Translations under genes and position numbers: made by a program
In this document: piece after piece, positions 41,773-53,697 of the stretch
Numbering within the stretch: the stretch's first letter is position 1
How the letters are laid out: each line of letters opens with the position of its first letter
Notes under the pieces: generated by a model
What the model was told of the DNA's origin: nothing
The model's input: the letters and a program-made list of their open reading frames with translations, nothing else
Databases searched by the model: none
From: CAYQMF01 sp964418595
GTDB lineage: Bacteria > Planctomycetota > UBA1135 > UBA2386
Assembly: GCA_964418595.1 (NCBI GenBank)
Contig: CAYQMF010000006.1
Coordinates: forward strand, 44,634 to 108,633
DNA: 64,000 bases
Direction of reading: 5' to 3'

Positions 41773-41811
41773 GGGCGTCGTGCCCTCCGTGCGTCCCATG
41801 GTGAGTTCCGC

Positions 41812-44800
41812 ATGCGTCTGAAGCGACTCCAGTGCAAGGGCTTCAAGTCCTTCGCCGACCGCACCGAGCTCGAGTTCGACAACGCGCTCACCGGGATCGT
41901 CGGTCCCAACGGTTGCGGCAAGTCGAACGTCGTCGACGCGCTGAAGTGGGTGCTGGGCGACCAGCGCGCCCGCAGCCTGCGCGGCATCGAGATGACCGAC
42001 GTCATCTTCAAGGGCGCCCAGGGGCGCGACGCGATGGACCTCGCCGAGGTCTCCGTCACCCTGGAGGACGAGGCTGGCGGTTTCGGCGGGCGGACGGAGG
42101 TCACGATCGGGCGACGCCTGTCGCGCGACAAGGAGTCCGACTACCTCGTCAACGGCGAGCCGGTGCGCCTCAAGGACGTGCGCGACCTGCTCATGGACAC
42201 CGGGCTCGGCGTCGGCGCCTACTCGGTGATGGAGCAGGGCCGCATCGACGCGCTGCTGTCGGCGAACGCTGTCGACCGGCGCGCGATCTTCGAGGAGGCG
42301 GCCGGCATCAGCCGCTTCAAGGTGCAGAAGAAGGAGACGCTGCGCCGGCTCGAGCGCACGGAGCAGAACCTGTCGCGCGTCACCGACCTGCTCGAGGAGC
42401 GGCAGCGCCGCATCCGCAGCCTGAAGATCCAGGCCGGCAAGGCGCGGCGGTACACGGAGCTGAAGGACAGCCTGCGCGACCTGCGCACGGCACTGGCCGT
42501 GCGCGAGGCGCGCGAGCTGCGCGCGCAGCACGTGGCGATCGCAGCCGCGATCGAGGCGGGCGAGGCCCGCGTGGTGGAGCTGGCGGCGCAGCGCGCGGAG
42601 CTGGCTGGATCCCTCGACCAGCTGGAGGGCGCCATCGAGGCGGCGCGCGGTCGCCACGAAGAGGTACAGGAGCGCCTGCGCCGCACACAGTCGCAGCAGG
42701 ACGCGGCCCAGCACCGCGCGCAGTCCCACACCGCCCGGGCGCGCGAGCTCGTCGCCCAGGCCGAAGACGCGCTGACCCGGCGCGAGGCGCTCGCCGAGCA
42801 GCAACGTGAGCGGGCGGTGCAACTCGACGCGGGCCGGGCGCGCCTCGTCGAGCTGGAAGCGGAGATCATCGAGGTCGGCCGTGCCCTCGAGGCGCAGCGG
42901 ACGGCGCTCCGCGAACGGCAGGAGGCGAGCAAAGCGATCGCGCACGAGCGCGAGGCGGCGCGCACGGCGCTCCTCGAGTGCATCCACGCCCGCACCGCGC
43001 AGCGCAACCGTGCGCACGACCACGAGGCACAGATCCGCGCCACCGACCAGCGCGCGCAGCGCGTGGTGGAGCGCCGCGCCGCGGCCGCGGCCGAGCTCGG
43101 TGAACTGGCGCGGACGCGCGAGGAACTGCAGGCGGCGCTCGACGCGGTCGGCGCGCGCGCGCAGGCCCTGCGCGACGACGAGACCAAGGTCCTCGACGCG
43201 ATGGCGGAGGTCGATCGCGAGGCGGCGACCCTGGCGCGACGCGAGGCGGAGCTGCGCGAGGCGCTCTCCGAGGTGGGCGGCCGGCTGCGCGTGCTGCGCG
43301 ACATGGAGAGCCGCATGGAGGGGCTCGACTCCGGCCCGCGCCATGTGCTGCAGACGAAGCCCGCGGGGCTGCGTGGCAGCCTGCTCGACCTGCTGCAGGT
43401 CGAACTCGAGATCGGCGCGGCGATGGAAGCGGCGCTCGGCCCCTTCACCCAGGCCCTGGTCGTCGACACCCGCGCCAACGCGGATGCGATCGTGCAGGAG
43501 CTCGCGGCCGGCGGGCACGGCCGGGCCCTGCTCCTGGTCGAGTCGGAGTTCGGCATCGAACTCGAAGATCGCGCTCATCCGCCGTTGCCCGGAGACGCGA
43601 CGTTGCTCGCCGACCGGCTGCACTGCGAACCGGCCGCGCGCCGGCTGGTGAACTGGCTGCTGCGCGGCGTGTGCCTCGTCGATGACCTCGGCAAGGCCGA
43701 CCCGCGCCGTCCCGACCTCGCCTTCGTCACGCCGCAGGGCGCATTCCTGTGCGGCCCCCGCATCGAGGGCGGCTCGGCGGGAGGCACCGATGCGCAGCGC
43801 GGCCTCGTCGTGCGGCGCGCTCAGATCGGCGTGCTCGACGAGCAGGCCACCGCGCTGCAGGCGCAGCTCGACGCGCTCGGTCAGGATCGCGGTCGCGTGC
43901 AGGGACGGGCCGCGGACCTCAAGCAGCAGGCGACGGTGCTCGCGGCGTCGCTGGAGGCCGCGCGCGGCGAGGAGCAGGAGGCCCGCGCGCGCCTGAGCCA
44001 GCTCGGCGGACGCACCGACGAACTCGAGCGTTCGGCGGCGGCGTTGGGGCTCGAGGCCGACGACCTCGCGCGGCAGCGTCTCGTGGCGGTGGTCGCCCTG
44101 GCCGACGATCTCTTGCGCGGTCTGTTGATCCAGCGCCGCGAGAAGCACGCCACCGCGCGCGAGCACGAGATCGCCGCACAACTCGCCGCGGCCCAGGTCG
44201 AGGCGACCTCCGCCCAACACGTCGAGCACGACCTGCGCGTGCGGCAGGCGTCGGCCGCGTCGGATCGCGACGGCCTGCGCCAGAAGCTGCGCGTGCAGGA
44301 GGAGGCGCTCGACGATCTGCAGCGCAGTTGCGTCGAGCTGGAGACGCGCGCCGCGGAGGCGCGCGACGGCGCCGAGGAAGCCAGCGCGGAGGCCGCGACC
44401 GAAGGTGCCCGCACCGAGGAGCTGGCCGGGGTCGCCGAGACGATCGCGGCCGAGCGCGAGACGACGGCGGCGGCGGTCGAGACGGCGCGGGCCGCGTTCG
44501 TCACGGCGCGCGAGTCGGCACAGGGCCTCGACCACGAGCGGCAGCGCGCCACCGACGGCGTCGCCAGCCAGCGCCTGCAACGCTCGGATCTCGACCACCG
44601 CTTCGACCGGCTCGAGGAACGGCTCCGCGACGACGTCGGCGTCGAGCTGCGCCGCGCACTCGACGAGATCCACGGCTACGGGATCGAGACGCACGACTCC
44701 GAGCTGCCGCTGCCGACCGACGACGTCGAGGTCCTGCTCGGTCCACCGTTGCCGCTTGCCTGGGTCGCGCCGGAGCGCAGCCTGCAGCGCCTGTGGGAGG

Positions 44801-45564
44801 ACGCGGACTTCGACGCCGCCGAGGCGGGCAAGGAGGTCACCGGCCTGCAGGCGCAGATCGACCGTCTCGGCCCGGTGAACCTCGACGCGGTGCGCGAACT
44901 CGACGACGAGGAGGGCGGCATCCTCTTCCTGGAGAAGGAGGTCAAGGACCTCAAGGACGCACGCAAGTCGCTGGTCGAGACGCTCACGCGGCTCGAGGAG
45001 GAATCGAAGCGCCTGTTCGAGGCGAACTTCGAGGCCGCGCGCACCAACTTCCAGACCATCTTCCGCAAGCTGTTCCAGGGCGGCCGCGCCGACATGTTCC
45101 TGGTCCAGGGCGAGGACAGCCTCGAGGCCGGCATCGACATCGTGGCCAAGCCGCCGGGCAAGGAGCTGCAGTCGATCAACCTGCTCTCCGGTGGCGAGCG
45201 CAGCCTCACCGCGCTCGCGATCCTGTTCGCGGTGTTCAAGGTGAAGCCGTCGCCGTTCTGCATCCTCGACGAAGTCGACGCCGCCCTCGACGACACCAAC
45301 GTCGAACGCTTCCTGCGCGTGCTGCGCGAGTTCGTGGGCCCGACCCAGTTCTGCGTCGTGACCCACCACAAGCGCACGATGGCGGCCTGCCAGGTGCTCT
45401 ACGGCATCACGATGCAGAAGCGCGGCGTGTCGTCGCGCATCGCGGTGTCGTTGCACGAGGTCGACAGCGTGCTGCAGGCGGGGGTGGGCGAGACGGACAG
45501 GGCGATCCCGTCGGCGACGAGGCAGCGGATCGCGGGGGAAGAGGTGATCGGGTTCGAGGGATAG
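41812..45564 (+). CDS. smc: Chromosome partition protein SMC
   Basis: The product has 1250 residues. The Walker A motif is GPNGCGKSN at residues 31-39, and the N-terminal head has YSVMEQGRIDALLSANAVDR and FEEAAGISRFK. Two long coiled coils flank a hinge (about 520-680, GSLLDLLQVELEIGAAMEAAL). The C-terminal head has NLLSGGERSLTALAILFAVF (ABC signature) and PFCILDEVDAALDDTNVERF (Walker B). It compacts and separates chromosomes as a dimer with ScpA and ScpB, which are not in this window. The length is slightly above the usual 1150-1200, and the Gln-loop and signature look intact. Confidence 0.97.
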   Translation: MRLKRLQCKGFKSFADRTELEFDNALTGIVGPNGCGKSNVVDALKWVLGDQRARSLRGIEMTDVIFKGAQGRDAMDLAEVSVTLEDEAGGFGGRTEVTIGRRLSRDKESDYLVNGEPVRLKDVRDLLMDTGLGVGAYSVMEQGRIDALLSANAVDRRAIFEEAAGISRFKVQKKETLRRLERTEQNLSRVTDLLEERQRRIRSLKIQAGKARRYTELKDSLRDLRTALAVREARELRAQHVAIAAAIEAGEARVVELAAQRAELAGSLDQLEGAIEAARGRHEEVQERLRRTQSQQDAAQHRAQSHTARARELVAQAEDALTRREALAEQQRERAVQLDAGRARLVELEAEIIEVGRALEAQRTALRERQEASKAIAHEREAARTALLECIHARTAQRNRAHDHEAQIRATDQRAQRVVERRAAAAAELGELARTREELQAALDAVGARAQALRDDETKVLDAMAEVDREAATLARREAELREALSEVGGRLRVLRDMESRMEGLDSGPRHVLQTKPAGLRGSLLDLLQVELEIGAAMEAALGPFTQALVVDTRANADAIVQELAAGGHGRALLLVESEFGIELEDRAHPPLPGDATLLADRLHCEPAARRLVNWLLRGVCLVDDLGKADPRRPDLAFVTPQGAFLCGPRIEGGSAGGTDAQRGLVVRRAQIGVLDEQATALQAQLDALGQDRGRVQGRAADLKQQATVLAASLEAARGEEQEARARLSQLGGRTDELERSAAALGLEADDLARQRLVAVVALADDLLRGLLIQRREKHATAREHEIAAQLAAAQVEATSAQHVEHDLRVRQASAASDRDGLRQKLRVQEEALDDLQRSCVELETRAAEARDGAEEASAEAATEGARTEELAGVAETIAAERETTAAAVETARAAFVTARESAQGLDHERQRATDGVASQRLQRSDLDHRFDRLEERLRDDVGVELRRALDEIHGYGIETHDSELPLPTDDVEVLLGPPLPLAWVAPERSLQRLWEDADFDAAEAGKEVTGLQAQIDRLGPVNLDAVRELDDEEGGILFLEKEVKDLKDARKSLVETLTRLEEESKRLFEANFEAARTNFQTIFRKLFQGGRADMFLVQGEDSLEAGIDIVAKPPGKELQSINLLSGGERSLTALAILFAVFKVKPSPFCILDEVDAALDDTNVERFLRVLREFVGPTQFCVVTHHKRTMAACQVLYGITMQKRGVSSRIAVSLHEVDSVLQAGVGETDRAIPSATRQRIAGEEVIGFEG

Positions 45565-45858
45565 GGAACGGGGAGCGGGGAGCGGGAGGGGGAGAGGCGG
45601 GCACGGGCTCCGCATCGCGGCGCAACGCGCCGCGATGCCGGGCGCGGGCACGTTCACCTCGGAAGGGGCATGGGGCACGTGGCGCGGGCACGGGGCGCGG
45701 GCGGGGGGGGTCGACGCGCTGCACATGCGTGGCAACCCCTTCCCCGTTCCCGTCGTGAATGTGCCCGTTCCCAGCTCGGCGGCGCGAAGCGACGCGGAGC
45801 GGAGCCCTTGCCCGAGACCGTGCTTCTCCTCTCCTCCCCTCTCCTCCCCGTCGCCTCG
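45565..45858. other. 294-base spacer between smc and doxX, G-rich with hairpins
   Basis: No gene is seen. The first 30 bases are runs of G (GGGAACGGGGAGCGGGGAGC) that could form a G-quadruplex on the smc strand. A 12 bp perfect hairpin follows at 45612-45638. The arms GGGCACGTTCAC (45646-45657) and GTGAATGTGCCC (45755-45766) pair over 109 bases with one G-T mismatch. GCGGGCACG occurs three times (45597, 45644, 45684). It probably holds the ends of two convergent transcripts. Confidence 0.5.
45612..45638. terminator. Perfect 12 bp stem-loop after smc
   Basis: GCATCGCGGCGC (45612-45623), loop AAC, GCGCCGCGATGC (45627-45638). It starts 48 bases after the smc stop and has no T-tract. The position is the same as the hairpin after the thioredoxin/TPR gene (44 bases), so a U-less terminator is plausible on either strand. 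Confidence 0.45.
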
Positions 45859-46278
45859 CTACTTCTTCTTGCCGCCGAACAGCACCGAGTCGAGCGACAT
45901 CTTCCCCGGTCCCGCCAAGAGCACGCACAGCGACACGACCGCGTACACCAAGGCTCGCTCGTACGACCCGCCGCCGCCGCTCACGAAGGGATCGCCCTTG
46001 CCGAAGTGGTAGTTCACCGCGTAGCCCATCGTGCACAGGATCCCCAACGCGGCGATGGGCGTGAGCAGGCCGGCTGCGAGGGCGATGCCGCCCGCGAACT
46101 CGGCCAGCGCGGCGAGCGCCTGCAGGTAGCCCGGTGCGGGGTCGGTGGTCATCCAACTGCTGATGTTGGCCATCTTGGGCCAGCCGTGGATGCAGAGCGC
46201 GGTGCCCGCGACCACGCGCACGGCGAACAGGCCGAAGCTGGTGAGGGCGTCTTGTGCCTTGGGCGAGAAAGCTGCCAT
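45859..46278 (-). CDS. DoxX-family membrane protein
   Basis: The product has 139 residues and four membrane helices: FGLFAVRVVAGTALCIHGWP, LAALAEFAGGIALAAGLL, IAALGILCTMGYAVNYHF and ALVYAVVSLCVLLAGPG. It has the DoxX motif GWPKM and the EFAGGIAL helix. The C-terminus is basic (LFGGKKK). DoxX proteins take part in redox or thiosulfate-linked functions of uncertain nature. ATG 46278 follows the family start. It is downstream of the LD-carboxypeptidase on the same strand (40 bases apart). Confidence 0.88.
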   Translation of the reverse strand: MAAFSPKAQDALTSFGLFAVRVVAGTALCIHGWPKMANISSWMTTDPAPGYLQALAALAEFAGGIALAAGLLTPIAALGILCTMGYAVNYHFGKGDPFVSGGGGSYERALVYAVVSLCVLLAGPGKMSLDSVLFGGKKK

Positions 46279-46318
46279 GCGCGAGAAGCTACTGGCTGGC
46301 GGTGACCGTGCGAAACGC

Positions 46319-47284
46319 TCAGGCGCGAACGGCGGGCTCCAGCAACGTGAGCGTCGCCGCGCCCGCCGGGTCGGTCGCAACGAGGCGCGCGCGCGCACCC
46401 ACCGGCAGCGTCCACGATCCGGGGCGGTGACCGAACGGGAAGCCGTGTGCGACCGGGGCGGCGAGGCCACGGGTGCGCTCGGCGAGCACCGCCACGACAT
46501 CCGGCATCTCGCTGGCCAGCGGCGTGTCGGCGAGATGGAAGTCGCCGAACGCGATCCCCGCGGCGCGGTCGAGGTGGCCGCCCTGGCGGAGCTGGGTCAG
46601 CATGCGGTCGATGCGGTACGGCGCCTCGTGGACGTCCTCGAGGAACAGGATCGCGCCGGTCGTGTCGATCTGCCACGGCGTGCCGAGGAGGGCGCACACC
46701 ATGGTGAGGTTGCCGCCCACCAGTCGTCCCTGCGCCGCTCCGGCGACGAGGACGTGCGCGGGGCCGGTGCGCGGCAGTGGGGGTGCCTTCTGGGTTTCGA
46801 AGAGCAGCGCGCGCTGCAGCTCCCAGTTGGCCTCGCCGGGGTCGTGGCTGGTGGGCGTGGCGACGCCGGGGCCGTGCAGGCCGACGAGACCGGTCTCCGC
46901 CTGGACCGCGGCGAGGAGCGCGGTGATGTCGCTGTAGCCGACGATCGGTTTGGGGTCGGCGCGGAGCGGGCCGAAGTCCAGGCGCGGCAAGATGCGAGTC
47001 GCACCGTAGCCGCCGCGCACGCACAGGATCGCGCGGTAGCGCGGGTCGCGGATGGCGGTCTGCAGGTCGTCGGCGCGCTGCTCGTCGGTGCCGGCGAGTT
47101 CACCACCCTTGGGGTAGGCGAGGCGCGCGAGCGCGTTCGGCATGAGCACCGGGTCGAGGCCCAACCGACGCAGGCGCGCCAGCCCGGCGTCGAGCGCGGC
47201 GCGATCCCCGAGCGGGCTGCTCGGCGACACGAGGGCGACCTTGTCGCCAGCGCGGAGCGCGCGCGGGAAGAGGGCATCACGCAT
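46319..47284 (-). CDS. LD-carboxypeptidase (peptidase family S66)
   Basis: The product has 321 residues. The nucleophile S118 is in GYSDITALL, and the later acid and base regions are FLEDVHEAPYRIDRML and GIAFGDFHLADTP. The early LVSPSSPLGDRAAL and CVRGGYGATRILPRLD are also S66 features. It removes the D-Ala from murein tetrapeptides in recycling. There is no signal peptide, so it acts in the cytoplasm. It is divergent from the beta-lactamase/VanX fusion with 103 bases between starts. Confidence 0.93.
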   Translation of the reverse strand: MRDALFPRALRAGDKVALVSPSSPLGDRAALDAGLARLRRLGLDPVLMPNALARLAYPKGGELAGTDEQRADDLQTAIRDPRYRAILCVRGGYGATRILPRLDFGPLRADPKPIVGYSDITALLAAVQAETGLVGLHGPGVATPTSHDPGEANWELQRALLFETQKAPPLPRTGPAHVLVAGAAQGRLVGGNLTMVCALLGTPWQIDTTGAILFLEDVHEAPYRIDRMLTQLRQGGHLDRAAGIAFGDFHLADTPLASEMPDVVAVLAERTRGLAAPVAHGFPFGHRPGSWTLPVGARARLVATDPAGAATLTLLEPAVRA

Positions 47285-47387
47285 GGGCCGCGATGATAGA
47301 GGCGTCGTGGCGAATCCCACGGGCGTGGCGAGATTGTGGGCTCGCCGAGTTTGCGCGCGCCGCGAAGATTCGCGACCCTTCCAGCCC

Positions 47388-49655
47388 ATGTCGTCGCTGC
47401 TGCTCTGGTCGCTCCTCGTTCTCGCTCCGCAGGCGGTCCAGGATCCGGGCAAGCCCGGCAAGTGGGCTGCCGCCATCGACGACCTCACCGCTGCGGTCGC
47501 CGCGGAGATGGCCGACAACGCGCTGCCCGGCGTGTCGATCGCGCTGCTCGATGGCAGGGACATCGTCTGGAGCGCGGGCTTCGGCGTGGCCGACCCGCGG
47601 ACCGGCGTCGCCGCCACCGGCACGACGCCGTACCGCGTGGCCTCGATCTCCAAGCTGTTCACCGCGACCGGCGTGATGCGCATGGTCGAGCGCGGTGCGC
47701 TGGATCTCGACGCGCCGGTGGCGGACGGCACGCCGATCACGCTGCGTCAGCTCCTGTCGCACACGGCGGGCCTCGTGCGCGAGCCGCCCGTCGGCCACTA
47801 CTTCGACCTCGCGCCGCCGCCGCTCGCGGAGGTGGTGCGGGCGCTGCGCGAGGTCGAGGGCGTGACGGCGCCGGGCACGGGCTTCAAGTACTCGAACGCG
47901 GGCGTCGCGTGGGCCGGGCACGTGCTGGCGACGCGTGCCGGCAAGGCGTTCGAGACGGTGATGCACGACGAGATCCTGCAGCCGCTCGGGCTCGACCACG
48001 CGACGTTCTCGGGCGCAGGCCGCAGCGACGTGGCGCGCGGGATCATGTGGACCTACGACGGGCGCACGATCCCCACACCGGTCGAGGACCTCGGCCTCGG
48101 CCCGGCCGCGAACCTGTGTGCGTCGATGGAGGACCTCGTGCGCTTCGCGGCGACCTGGTTCCTCGGCGAACACCGCAGCCGGTCGGCGCTCCTGCGCGAA
48201 GGCACGCTGCGCGCGATGTTCACGCCCAATGCCACCGCCAACATGATCGGCGTCGGATTCTTCCCCGATCGCCTCGACGGCGACCTGCGGGTGGGGCACG
48301 GCGGCGCCTACTACGGGGTCGCGAGCCACGTCGCCGCGCTGCCCGAAGTGGGGCTGGCGGTCGCGGTGGCGGTGAACGTCGACTTCGCGTCGGGACCGTG
48401 CGACCGGCTGGTGGACCGGGCGCTGCGCTGGGCGCTCGCGGTGCGCGCTGGCACGCGGGGCCCGCAGCCGGAGGCGCGCGCGAGCGCGGTCGGGGTTGCG
48501 GCGGCGCTGGCGCTCGCCGGTCGGTATCGCGCCGCCGACGACTCCGGCGAGCTGCTGGAACTCGGCGGCGACCTGTGGTGGCGACCGATCTCGGGCCTGT
48601 GGGCGCGCCTGCGCCAGGGTGCGACGGCGGGCGAGTTCGTCGCCGCCGACCGGACGCACGCCGCGATGACCGCGGTCGTGCGCGATGGCGTGCTCGAACT
48701 CGGCCGACGGCGCTTCGAGCGCGCGGGCGACGCGCCGCCCGCGCCGTGCCCGGCGGACCTCGCGCCGTACCTCGGCGAGTACGGCTGGGACCACGACGTG
48801 CTCTACATCTTCGAGCGCGACGGCCACCTCTCGCTCCTCATCGAGTGGATCGCGGAGTACCCGCTGACGGCGATCGACGCGGCCGCGGGCCGATTCGCGC
48901 TCGACCCGCGCCGCGGGTTGTACCACGGCGAGAAGGTCACCTTCGAGCGCGACCAAGACGGCGCGGTGGCCGCCGTGCAGGTCGGCGCGGTGCGCTTCGA
49001 GCGCCGCGCGCTCCTCGGCGTCGACGGCGGCACGTTCCGCATCCAGGCGCTGCACTCGCCGGAGCGCCTGCGCGAGTTGGCGCGGCAGGCGCGCGCACCG
49101 GCGCCGGCACCGGGCGCGCGCGAGTTCGATCTCGTGGAGCTGAAGGACGCCGTGCCCGGCGTGCGCTACGACATCCGCTACGCGGGCACCGACAACTTCC
49201 TCGGCTTCCCGCTCTACGAGCAGGCCAACGCGCGCCTGCAGCGTCCGGCGGCGGCGGCCCTGGCGCGCGTGCAGAAGGCGCTCGCGCCGCGCGGCCTGGG
49301 GCTCCTCGTCCACGACGCGTACCGCCCCTGGCAGGTCACCAAGATGTTCTGGGACGCGACGCCCGACGCGCAGCGCCACTTCGTGGCCAACCCGGAGCGC
49401 GGCTCACGCCACAACCGCGGCTGCGCAGTGGACCTCACCCTGTGTGATCTCGCGAGCGGCAACGCGATCGCGATGCCGAGCCTCTACGACGAGTTCACCG
49501 CGCGCGCGTACCCGAACTACCCGGGTGGCACGAGTCGCGAGCGGTACTTCCGAGACCTGCTGCGCCGCGAGATGACGGCGGCGGGGTTTGCGGTGTACGA
49601 GTTCGAGTGGTGGCACTTCGACCACGGCGAGTGGCGCGAGTACCCGGTGCGGTAG
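47388..49655 (+). CDS. Fusion of serine beta-lactamase-like domain with VanX-type D-Ala-D-Ala dipeptidase
   Basis: The product has 755 residues. ATG 47388 starts a signal peptide (MSSLLLWSLLVLAPQAVQ). The first domain (about 25-370) is a serine beta-lactamase/PBP-like hydrolase with SISK (S86, K89), YSN (Y168, N170) and HGG (H304-G306). A middle beta region (about 380-545) resembles the domain that often follows such hydrolases. The C-terminal part (about 555-755) is M15D/VanX-like: YDIRYAGTDNFLGFPLYE, HDAYRPWQVTKMF, the zinc motif SRHNRGCAVD (H675, D682) and EWWH (E740, H743). Both active sites look complete. It probably acts on wall peptides or D-Ala dipeptides in the periplasm. Confidence 0.87.
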   Translation: MSSLLLWSLLVLAPQAVQDPGKPGKWAAAIDDLTAAVAAEMADNALPGVSIALLDGRDIVWSAGFGVADPRTGVAATGTTPYRVASISKLFTATGVMRMVERGALDLDAPVADGTPITLRQLLSHTAGLVREPPVGHYFDLAPPPLAEVVRALREVEGVTAPGTGFKYSNAGVAWAGHVLATRAGKAFETVMHDEILQPLGLDHATFSGAGRSDVARGIMWTYDGRTIPTPVEDLGLGPAANLCASMEDLVRFAATWFLGEHRSRSALLREGTLRAMFTPNATANMIGVGFFPDRLDGDLRVGHGGAYYGVASHVAALPEVGLAVAVAVNVDFASGPCDRLVDRALRWALAVRAGTRGPQPEARASAVGVAAALALAGRYRAADDSGELLELGGDLWWRPISGLWARLRQGATAGEFVAADRTHAAMTAVVRDGVLELGRRRFERAGDAPPAPCPADLAPYLGEYGWDHDVLYIFERDGHLSLLIEWIAEYPLTAIDAAAGRFALDPRRGLYHGEKVTFERDQDGAVAAVQVGAVRFERRALLGVDGGTFRIQALHSPERLRELARQARAPAPAPGAREFDLVELKDAVPGVRYDIRYAGTDNFLGFPLYEQANARLQRPAAAALARVQKALAPRGLGLLVHDAYRPWQVTKMFWDATPDAQRHFVANPERGSRHNRGCAVDLTLCDLASGNAIAMPSLYDEFTARAYPNYPGGTSRERYFRDLLRREMTAAGFAVYEFEWWHFDHGEWREYPVR

Positions 49656-49792
49656 CGGGGCGGTTTCGGCGAGGGGGCGGAGAGGGGAGACGGCTCGGGC
49701 ACGGAGTCCAACCGCCACCGAGGATCACGCTCACGCGGCATCCGCATCGATCCCTGGCTCCACCACGGACTCATCGTCTAGGATCCGACGAC

Positions 49793-52792
<3,000 letters not shown>

Positions 52793-52859
52793 CATCCTCG
52801 GCCCTGAACCACGACGGTGCCACGTGCGAGCCGTCTCCCCACGCCTCCCGACGACTGTC

Positions 52860-53606
52860 ATGAACGAGTCCGCCCGCGTGCGTCCCGGCCTGATCGGGTC
52901 ACTGTTCCGGCAGTGGCGCGTGGAACGTGAGGTGCGGCTGCGTGGCGGGTCGGTTCGGACCAGCGATCCAGAGCAGATCCGGCAGGCGTACAACGCCCTG
53001 AGTCGAGACGAGTTCGATGCGATCAACGGCCCCCAGCGTTGGGTGAACTGGACCATCCTTCCAGCGGTCCTGTCGGGACTGCTGCCCGATCGCCCACTGA
53101 AGGTCGTGGATCTCGGTTGTGGGATCGGTGACTCGCTCGAGGTCCTGGCCTCTTGTACCAGACCGGGCTCGCGATTCACCGGAGTGGATGTGAGCGAGGC
53201 CTCGCTCGCGACTGCCCGGTCACGCACCTATCGGCACGGGGATGGCAACCCTGCCGAAGTCGGATTCAGCCGCCAGTCGATCGTCGGAACACTTCGAGAT
53301 GGCGCGGGTCATCCCATCGCTGCCATGAGCCTGGATCTCGCGGCAGCGAGCGGTGTGGTCGGGCACCATCTCGAGCGCGAGGCTGCGTTGGCCCTGGCCG
53401 GAGAGCTGCGTCGCGCGATCGCCCCGCGTGGACTGGCTGTGCTCGACGCGGGCCCCCGACTGCGTCTCCGATCATTGCGCGACATCATGGACGCATCCGG
53501 TTTCGAGCTGATCCGCGTGGTGCGCTACGGACCACTGAACCCGCGAGCCCAACTCGCATTCCGCCGCCTCGAGGATCACCGCGGCGTGGCTCCGAGATCG
53601 CGATAG
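52860..53606 (+). CDS. Class I SAM-dependent methyltransferase
   Basis: The product has 248 residues. The SAM motif is VVDLGCGIGDSLEVL with FTGVDVSEASLATAR and a post-motif MSLDLAAASGVVGHHLE. It has no recognised target domain. The N-terminal half (RGGSVRTSDPEQIRQAYNAL) is typical of small-molecule or lipid methyltransferases. It lies 67 bases after the kinase stop on the same strand, so it may share the operon. It converges on the next secreted-protein gene (91 bases between stops). Confidence 0.8.
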   Translation: MNESARVRPGLIGSLFRQWRVEREVRLRGGSVRTSDPEQIRQAYNALSRDEFDAINGPQRWVNWTILPAVLSGLLPDRPLKVVDLGCGIGDSLEVLASCTRPGSRFTGVDVSEASLATARSRTYRHGDGNPAEVGFSRQSIVGTLRDGAGHPIAAMSLDLAAASGVVGHHLEREAALALAGELRRAIAPRGLAVLDAGPRLRLRSLRDIMDASGFELIRVVRYGPLNPRAQLAFRRLEDHRGVAPRSR

Positions 53607-53697
53607 CGCGGCCGAGAGGCGCGATTCCAGCTCACCCCACGCCACTGCGTTGGGCGCGTTCCCGCCGGGCGCGGACTCCGCGGACATCCCGCCCCGC

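Noticed and set aside
45612..45638. CRISPR-like repeat suspicion in the smc/doxX spacer
   Set aside because: The GCGGGCACG repeats are short and unevenly spaced, with no spacer-repeat rhythm and no cas genes.
41473..45735. 1420-residue minus-strand frame over smc
   Set aside because: Antisense shadow of smc; the composition is Leu/Arg/Ala-rich without motifs.
49656..49792. Possible small RNA or tRNA between the fusion gene and the kinase
   Set aside because: Only 137 bases, with no cloverleaf or acceptor-stem pattern found.
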